From contig JAOZOH010000010.1 in assembly GCA_029933365.1 (NCBI GenBank), positions 1-40,849 of the forward strand: 40,849 nt of DNA. The letters run 5' to 3'. The DNA comes from Desulfuromusa sp. Lineage in GTDB: Bacteria > Desulfobacterota > Desulfuromonadia > Desulfuromonadales > Geopsychrobacteraceae. A program made the position numbers and the translations under genes. The notes beneath the pieces are model-generated. The model ran no database searches, was not told the origin of the DNA, and saw only the letters and a program-made list of their open reading frames with translations. Below, one piece after another: positions 35,396-40,849 of this stretch (position 1 is the stretch's first letter; every line of letters starts with the position of its first letter).

Positions 35396-35535
35396 TCAAA
35401 CCTGATATTTTGTCATCATATAGGCAGCAAAGGCAAGTATTTTAAGGATTAAAAATGAGGATACGGGATTTTGTATCGAGAAGAAGATTTTGTAGGCAGA
35501 ATGGCAGAGGGATATTAAATCAAGAGCGACAGTCC

Positions 35536-36348
35536 TTAAAAAAGGACAAAGGGGAGATTGTTATTCTTAAGCTCAGCAGAAATTTTCGTGGCGATATTAT
35601 TATCTAGTTGCTTGGTAAGCAGCATTTTTCCGTTTAATTCAACCTTTGCCGGAACTATTGCCACTTTAATCTGTTTTTGTTTTAGAGTTTTGACAAATTT
35701 CACGGCACGCTCCAGCTCGTGAAAAGAAGCAGCGTAGAGCCCCAGCTGCGACCCTTTCGGCAAGACAAATGCGCTAGGAACTTTTCTTTTAAGAATTATT
35801 AAGCGTTCACGGGCATCGATTGGAGGATATGTACCTTCCAGCAATCTAACAATGGCTACTAATCCAGAACCTGCACTCTGCTCTGCGTTGAGTGCGTAAT
35901 GGTTGAGTATTGCCGTAGCAAGCCCTAACTCATGCTGATTAAGGCAAGGACCAATTTTAAGAGTCTGAAGTTTGACAAAATCCGATCCTAAGCCGGTGTC
36001 AGATTTGGGAGGAGAGCTGACATTTCGCAGCGTAGAGTCATTAATAACAGAGGTTTCCGTCCCCCTGTCTACAGACTGTCGAGCACCCTGCTCCGCTGTC
36101 AATTCGGCGGTTGCTATCAATGCTTTGGACGGATTTGCACCAGACATCGTCAATGATTGAGTCAGCTTCTGGTAATATTCAGGAACATCTTCTGGACAGC
36201 GAGAAGGCTGAATATTGCCGGACAACGCAAGCAATTGGTAAGCAGCGAGCGTTGTATTTATATCAACACTGATCAACTGTACAGCAGATTGGAAATAATC
36301 ATTTTCGGCGCTGAGTACGTCCAGTAAACTGCGCTGCGAGACTGAAAA
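35536..36348 (-). pseudogene. C-terminal remainder of the interrupted TolC-family gene, with possible SPOR-like domain
   Basis: After the TAA at 36349-36351 the same frame stays open for 270 more codons. The first part continues the TolC family, with FSVSQRSLLDVLSAENDYFQ leading into NTTLAAYQLLALSGNI, the usual end of an AggA/TolC-type barrel. A linker and about 150 further residues follow. Segments such as GSQLGLYAASFHELERAVKF and VKTLKQKQIKVAIVP recall SPOR (peptidoglycan-binding) domains; that assignment is weak. The first candidate start (TTG at 36276) has no ribosome-binding site and would begin inside the barrel, so I do not regard it as an independent gene. Confidence 0.72.
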
Positions 36349-37503
36349 TTATTTCAAATAAGCATCGAAGGTTTTGCGACTGAAATTCACGGCATCAAGA
36401 TAGGCTGTTCTCTGCCGCTGCAAAGAAACATAATTCGCCCAAGCAGTTGCAGTTTCTTCGGCTAGCTCAGCCAATTTTGCGCTGTGCTTCGCTCGGCTCT
36501 GATTCTTACGTGAGCGCGCTGCACTTACACCCGCCCTATCCGCCCCTCCATTAAACAGATTCCAGCGTAGATTAAGCATGGCCGCGTTGCTATTCTGCCA
36601 CGATTGATTTCCCTCTAACTGATCGTTATAGCGACTACTCAATTCAAGATCAATTTTAGGCTTATAGTTGACACGTGCCAGAGACAATCGAGAAGTGGCC
36701 TCTGCCATTTCAGCAGCAACAGCCAGCAGTTCTGGGTTACGCTGCTCCAGTTGTTGAAGAATCGACGTAAGATCCCCCGGCAACGTTTCTGGATCTGCAG
36801 CGTAAGCCAGTTTTCCAGGAGACGTCCCTACCACCTGAGTATAATTGGCAATAGCACGATTGAGATCTGCCTGGTTTAAATAAAGGGTTGACTCAGCCCG
36901 CGCCAGACGCGCCTGCGACTGGGTTACGTCAGCAATACTGCCAGCCCCCGCCTGCTCACGTTCCGCTAATGATTGATAAATGTCGCGATGAATTTGTAGA
37001 TTTTTTTCAGATAATGAAATTATTTCTCGCTGCCGAAAAACATCCAGATGGGCCGTTATCGAATCCAGTGCAACCGAGTGCGCTGTTGCCTTCGTCCAAT
37101 AATCAGCTGAACTGAGCAGAGCCTTGCGGATAGAGACCTGGCTGCCAGTTTCACCGCCATCATAAATTTTTTGGGTCAACCGGAGCGTTGCATCGCCGCG
37201 TGAATTCCAATCACTATCGTTCGGGTCAGCCCCCGGTCGACGCGTCACATCATCACTGAATTGGCCGGCTCCATAGCCTAGTAGCAGATCGACAGAAGGG
37301 AGATAGCCACTTTTTGCTTGTTTCAGGTCATATTCAAGAGCCTGATAATTATGATTTAAAGCTTGTAGTTGCGGATTACTTGAAAGTGCCTGTTCGACAG
37401 ACTGATAGAGCGTAGTTGCTCCAGCAGAGAGAGCTGTGATTGCCAGGAGGATATTGGCAAACAGCAGGGAGTTGAAGAAAAGATTTTTGCCCTTAAATAC
37501 CAT
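36349..37503 (-). CDS. TolC-family outer-membrane protein, cut short by an in-frame TAA
   Basis: N-terminal 384 residues of a TolC/AggA-type outer-membrane channel of the kind used with type I secretion. It has a signal peptide ending near SAGA (about residue 29). Family wording includes YQSVEQALSSNPQLQALN, GYLPSVDLLLGYG and NLRWNLFNGGADRAGVSAAR. It ends ...FDAYLK then TAA, where homologues continue with Gln-Phe-(S/E)-(V/I)-Gly-Gln-Arg-Ser-Leu-Leu-Asp. A CAA-to-TAA change would explain it. A product stopping here would lack the last barrel strand and helices, so it is probably non-functional unless the stop is read through. It begins 34 nt after the HDOD gene. Confidence 0.8.
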   Translation of the reverse strand: MVFKGKNLFFNSLLFANILLAITALSAGATTLYQSVEQALSSNPQLQALNHNYQALEYDLKQAKSGYLPSVDLLLGYGAGQFSDDVTRRPGADPNDSDWNSRGDATLRLTQKIYDGGETGSQVSIRKALLSSADYWTKATAHSVALDSITAHLDVFRQREIISLSEKNLQIHRDIYQSLAEREQAGAGSIADVTQSQARLARAESTLYLNQADLNRAIANYTQVVGTSPGKLAYAADPETLPGDLTSILQQLEQRNPELLAVAAEMAEATSRLSLARVNYKPKIDLELSSRYNDQLEGNQSWQNSNAAMLNLRWNLFNGGADRAGVSAARSRKNQSRAKHSAKLAELAEETATAWANYVSLQRQRTAYLDAVNFSRKTFDAYLK

Positions 37504-37537
37504 AGTGGTTTATCATAATATAAAATTAATTAAATAT

Positions 37538-38383
37538 TCAACCTAAAATACTTTCTGCAACCTCTTTAAACTGTTCCGCAGCGACTTTTCGCACATTAAT
37601 ACACTGATCCAAAGTTAGATTTGTTGCAGCCCAGGCATTTTGGTTCACCTTATAGGCTCCTTCGTCAAAAACACCCTCCTCCAGATCAGCCTGTACCAAC
37701 AAAGAAGCAACATGCAACAAGCTGGTTTCAAATAGAAACTGTTTTATTTTCCCCGGCTCAGTATGAAATGTAATGGGGATCTGCAAACTCTTCGGCAGTA
37801 ACCACTCTTTCAACATCATTCCCCCCACTGCAGCATAATCAAAACCAAGCTGTTCCCTTTCAACTAAATAGAGGGCTTTTTGTTCATCATGTGCACGTAA
37901 AATAGCTTGTTGTGCTTGATCAGGGATGCCCAGATACATAAATAAATGGCCGAGATCGGCAAGCAAACCGATCAGGAACAAGCGCTCACATTCGACATCA
38001 CATTCAATCGCCAGCTGGCGAGCTGTTACTGCACAATAGATGCTACGCTGCCAAAATTGTTTCATATTAATGACATCACTCAGGACGCCGTCAAAAGCTC
38101 CTGCAACCGAAGCACAAAGAACGATATCATGGATCTGTTGAGCGCCAAGCAAACTGACAGCATGGCTCACTCTTTCAATTTTTGCAGCACGTCGATTCAG
38201 AGGACTATTGACAATACGTAGAAACCGCGTCGCTAAGCCAGGGTCATGGCTGACCAGCAAAGCAACTTCTGCCATAGTATAGTCAGGATTAGCGAGTAAA
38301 TCCTTTAAACGCAGGTAAATTTCGGGCAACGTAATAAGTTGTGCCGAGTTCCTGATCTTTTGCATTAAATCTTCCATACCCAT
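37538..38383 (-). CDS. HDOD-domain signalling protein
   Basis: Protein of 281 residues made almost entirely of an HDOD domain, a non-catalytic relative of the HD phosphohydrolases. Hallmarks are LPEIYLRLKDLLANPDYTM, VSHDPGLATRFLRIVNSP, ERVSHAVSLLGAQQIHDIVL and LIGLLADLGHLFMYLG. HDOD proteins scaffold signalling and chemotaxis-type pathways, often beside c-di-GMP enzymes. It starts 7 nt after the GGDEF-EAL gene, with AAGGT before the ATG, so the two are co-transcribed. Confidence 0.88.
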   Translation of the reverse strand: MGMEDLMQKIRNSAQLITLPEIYLRLKDLLANPDYTMAEVALLVSHDPGLATRFLRIVNSPLNRRAAKIERVSHAVSLLGAQQIHDIVLCASVAGAFDGVLSDVINMKQFWQRSIYCAVTARQLAIECDVECERLFLIGLLADLGHLFMYLGIPDQAQQAILRAHDEQKALYLVEREQLGFDYAAVGGMMLKEWLLPKSLQIPITFHTEPGKIKQFLFETSLLHVASLLVQADLEEGVFDEGAYKVNQNAWAATNLTLDQCINVRKVAAEQFKEVAESILG

Positions 38384-38390
38384 ATTGACC

Positions 38391-40844
38391 TTAAATCACA
38401 GAGGAAACCTTGAATTCGGCAGCAAGCATAGCTGGAATCTCTGTTTGCGGAACAGGTCGTCCGAACAGGTAGCCTTGCAAATACTCACACCCCAGAGCGT
38501 GTAAATAATCGACCTGATACTGTTCTTCAACCCCTTCTGCAACAACTTCCAGATCCAAACTGTGAGCCATAGAGATAATCGAAGCGATCAGTTTTTCTGC
38601 ATTTTTATCTTTGCCGATATCCATAGTAAATGAGCGATCAATTTTGACACAAGAGAGAGGGATGTCTCTCAAATAGGATAAAGATGAATAACCGGTGCCA
38701 AAATCGTCCATAGTCACTCGAATCCCCAGATCTTTAATTTGCTGCAACACGACAAACGTCTTATCATATGAATTCACCAGCGAACTTTCCGTCAGCTCGA
38801 TCTCCAGAAAATGTGGCTCCAAATTAAACTGATTAAGAATTTCTTGAATTCGAGTGGCAAGATTTTTCTGCCGCAACTGTATCCCTGATAAATTCACCGC
38901 CAGAGAACCAATAATCAGCCCCTCATCCAGCCAAGTCCTAAGCTGTTGACATGCCTGATACAGCACCCAGTCACCTATTTGATCGATCTGTCCTGACTGT
39001 TCTGCAACCGCAATAAAATCGGTTGGTGGAACCGCACCAAGTTGATCATTTTGCCAACGTAGTAGCACCTCAAACCCGGCAATACGCCCGGTTGCACATT
39101 CAACTTGAGGTTGAAAATGCAATTGCAATTCATCGTTATCTATAGCTGCATGCAGATTACTTTCGACCTGCAGTTGCTTGGTGGCCATGGTATTAATATT
39201 CTGTGAGGCAAACAGATAGTGTTTGTCACTGTTTAATTGCTGTACATGACTGCAAGCGCTCACAGCACTACTGTAGAGGTCTTCCACCGTTTGCCCATCA
39301 TGTGGATAAATACTGACACCGAAATAGGCAGTGGTGAAAATTTCCTGGTTTTTAATATTAAAAGGTTTGGCAAATGAATTTTGCAGCCGCTTCAGCACCC
39401 AGGTCACATGATCAACCTGCTTAATATCTGTCAACAAAATACCAAATTCAGTCTGATTGATTAATGAGATTGAACTGTCGCTTTCAATATCATCTATAAC
39501 AGCCACAGTATCAACATCTTCACGCAGAACATCATTGAGACGGTTTCCACATGCCCTGACCAGTTGTTCAGCGGCGCTGTGCCCCAGCGTTTCATAAATC
39601 CGCTTGATCGTATCAATACTCATCGACAAAACCACGACCAGAGAATCTTTCCGCTTGCTTCTGGAAATTTCATGAGAGATACGATCCTCAAACAGCGAGC
39701 GGGTCGGCAGACCGGTCTGAATATCGTACATCTCAAAATGTTCAATCTCTAAAGTCCGTTTTTCCAACAACCCTTCCAGCTCTTGCACACGCTGCAGTAA
39801 CGCCGGCTGGTTTTCTCCACCAGCTCCCCCCAAATCAATCGCCGTAGATTGTTGTTCGTCATGCGGATCAATAACAGCATTCAGAGTTTCTGATTTTCCC
39901 CAGTTTACAACTCGATTTCTTCCCCCTTTTTTTGCAGAATAAAGAGCCTTATCGGCCTGACTGATCATCTCTTCCGGCTTACTGGCTTTTTGTTCCAATG
40001 ATGACACACCCAAGCTGACAGTAATTTTAACTCCGCCGCAAAGATTTTTTTCAATCTCTTTGCGTACCCTTTCCGCAATTTTATTGCCCTTCTCCAGCTC
40101 TAACCCGGGCAATACAACACAAAATTCCTCGCCGCCATAGCGACCGACCAGATCACTGTCACGGGTACATTTTTTCATGACATCAGCAACCGCCTTAATC
40201 ACCTGATCACCGGTTGAATGACCAAAACGGTCGTTGACCGATTTAAATAGGTCGATATCCAGCATCAGGCAGGAAAGCGGCGATCCTTCCAGCCTGGCTT
40301 TAGTAAATAAAACGTCAAATTGCCGATCCAATGAACGGCGGTTCAAACACAAGGTCATAGGATCGCGATTGGCGAGAAATTCCAACTCCTCGCTTTTGTT
40401 TTGGATTTCTTCTTTACTCAACTGCAGCTGTTCAACCAGGTCACTGAGTTCAAAATTCTTTTCTTCCAACCTGGTGATGTCGTCAAATGTCACCAGACTG
40501 CCACGGCATTTCCCCGCATTATCCGCAATCATTGCTGCATTGACAGTCAATTTTATCTCATTGCCTAAGTTATCCAATAGCCTCATTGAAGCGCTCTGTT
40601 GCTCCAGACCATCCATTAAAACCTTGAGCCATGGCAATTGCCTGATCTGTTTGGCATTTTGACAATTGGCCCAACCCAGTTCTGAACCTTTCAGTCCAAT
40701 CAATGCCTTTGGCGATTTTCCGAGCAATTTGGCAAAAGATTTATTTGCCATCAAGATCTGCTCTTTCTCATCGAGAATTGCAACCCCTTCCTGTAACAGG
40801 AGTTCACCCATTTTTTTACAAGCCAAACAAAGTTGGCTGCTCAC
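38391..40844 (-). CDS. PAS-GGDEF-(degenerate GGDEF)-EAL protein, c-di-GMP turnover; 5' end may lie outside the window
   Basis: Cyclic-di-GMP signalling protein, 817 residues as seen. A PAS domain (about 10-125, GVAILDEKEQILMANKSFA) and a short coiled coil precede a diguanylate cyclase domain with intact GGEEF (about 235-241, RYGGEEFCVV). A second GGDEF-like region (about 370-530) has lost the motif (NQTEFGILL). An EAL domain (about 555-817) follows with EVL in place of EAL (GFEVLLRW), LTESSL, MDDFGTGYSSL, KIDRSF and AEGVEE, so phosphodiesterase activity is plausible. No transmembrane segment is visible, so it is probably cytosolic. The GTG at 40844 is only 5 nt from the window edge with no upstream stop, so a longer N-terminus is possible. 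Confidence 0.88.
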   Translation of the reverse strand: MSSQLCLACKKMGELLLQEGVAILDEKEQILMANKSFAKLLGKSPKALIGLKGSELGWANCQNAKQIRQLPWLKVLMDGLEQQSASMRLLDNLGNEIKLTVNAAMIADNAGKCRGSLVTFDDITRLEEKNFELSDLVEQLQLSKEEIQNKSEELEFLANRDPMTLCLNRRSLDRQFDVLFTKARLEGSPLSCLMLDIDLFKSVNDRFGHSTGDQVIKAVADVMKKCTRDSDLVGRYGGEEFCVVLPGLELEKGNKIAERVRKEIEKNLCGGVKITVSLGVSSLEQKASKPEEMISQADKALYSAKKGGRNRVVNWGKSETLNAVIDPHDEQQSTAIDLGGAGGENQPALLQRVQELEGLLEKRTLEIEHFEMYDIQTGLPTRSLFEDRISHEISRSKRKDSLVVVLSMSIDTIKRIYETLGHSAAEQLVRACGNRLNDVLREDVDTVAVIDDIESDSSISLINQTEFGILLTDIKQVDHVTWVLKRLQNSFAKPFNIKNQEIFTTAYFGVSIYPHDGQTVEDLYSSAVSACSHVQQLNSDKHYLFASQNINTMATKQLQVESNLHAAIDNDELQLHFQPQVECATGRIAGFEVLLRWQNDQLGAVPPTDFIAVAEQSGQIDQIGDWVLYQACQQLRTWLDEGLIIGSLAVNLSGIQLRQKNLATRIQEILNQFNLEPHFLEIELTESSLVNSYDKTFVVLQQIKDLGIRVTMDDFGTGYSSLSYLRDIPLSCVKIDRSFTMDIGKDKNAEKLIASIISMAHSLDLEVVAEGVEEQYQVDYLHALGCEYLQGYLFGRPVPQTEIPAMLAAEFKVSSVI

Positions 40845-40849
40845 ACTGT

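Larger units (their letters stand above)
35205..35535. other. 331-bp intergenic region upstream of ispH
   Basis: No credible gene. It holds a possible promoter for ispH, hairpin repeat copy 3 and an AT-rich stretch (about 35396-35530). That stretch has a short GATAC/GTATC inverted repeat (35459-35476). A GTCCTT-AAAA-AAGGAC hairpin overlaps the stop of the TolC-like gene remainder (about 35532-35547). Confidence 0.6.

Noticed and set aside
35536..36276. Independent hypothetical gene of 246 codons
   Set aside because: It begins at an unsupported TTG inside the TolC-like barrel, has no ribosome-binding site, and is in the same frame as the upstream gene with only one TAA between them.

Overview
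The window reads as a Gram-negative bacterial chromosome segment of moderate GC content. It most likely comes from a marine or sediment deltaproteobacterium of the Desulfuromonadales type. This is inferred from the gene set (PilZ, HDOD and GGDEF/EAL signalling, RND efflux, a three-gene PUFA synthase of the kind known from myxobacteria, and an oleABCD cluster), not from a marker gene. Apart from one small PilZ gene, every gene is on the minus strand, so genes are read from high to low coordinates.

Region 1 (63-6440) is a multidrug efflux operon: TetR regulator, TolC-like outer-membrane factor, lipoprotein adaptor and RND permease. Two CTCGA-N6-TCGAG palindromes flank the promoter in front of tetR. 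Region 2 (6468-10440) holds a plus-strand PilZ gene, a 16-bp-stem bidirectional terminator, gltX, a MITE-like inverted repeat, a MEMO-family gene translated just after a TauE/SafE transporter gene, and tRNA-Cys with its own promoter and terminator. Region 3 (10492-11871) is a membrane-anchored sorbosone/glucose-dehydrogenase-like beta-propeller protein.

Region 4 (11992-35204) is the centrepiece, about 23 kb of tightly packed co-directional genes. The order is ispH, pfaD (enoyl reductase), pfaA (KS-AT-4xACP-KR-DH), pfaC (KS-CLF-AT-two FabA-like dehydratase didomains), a dihydrolipoamide-dehydrogenase-like flavoprotein, oleA, oleB, oleC, oleD and a Sfp-type phosphopantetheinyl transferase. Most junctions overlap or are separated by 1-13 nt. 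The set is self-sufficient: the transferase would load the ACPs, the Pfa enzymes would build a polyunsaturated acyl chain, and OleA-D would join two chains head to head and decarboxylate them to a long-chain polyene hydrocarbon. In Shewanella the same chemistry (C31 nonaene) is encoded by unlinked pfa and ole loci. Here they look like one dedicated pathway, with no thioesterase or glycerol-acyltransferase release domain visible.

Region 5 (35205-40844) has a 331-bp intergenic stretch, a TolC-family gene fused in frame to a possible SPOR-like C-terminus but cut by an in-frame TAA, an HDOD gene, and a PAS-GGDEF-(degenerate GGDEF)-EAL gene that may run past the window edge. Three copies of a roughly 122-bp hairpin repeat lie at 10147, 16290 and 35274, all in the same orientation. 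Their stems differ in sequence but remain self-complementary. No CRISPR array, transposase, integrase or phage gene was seen.
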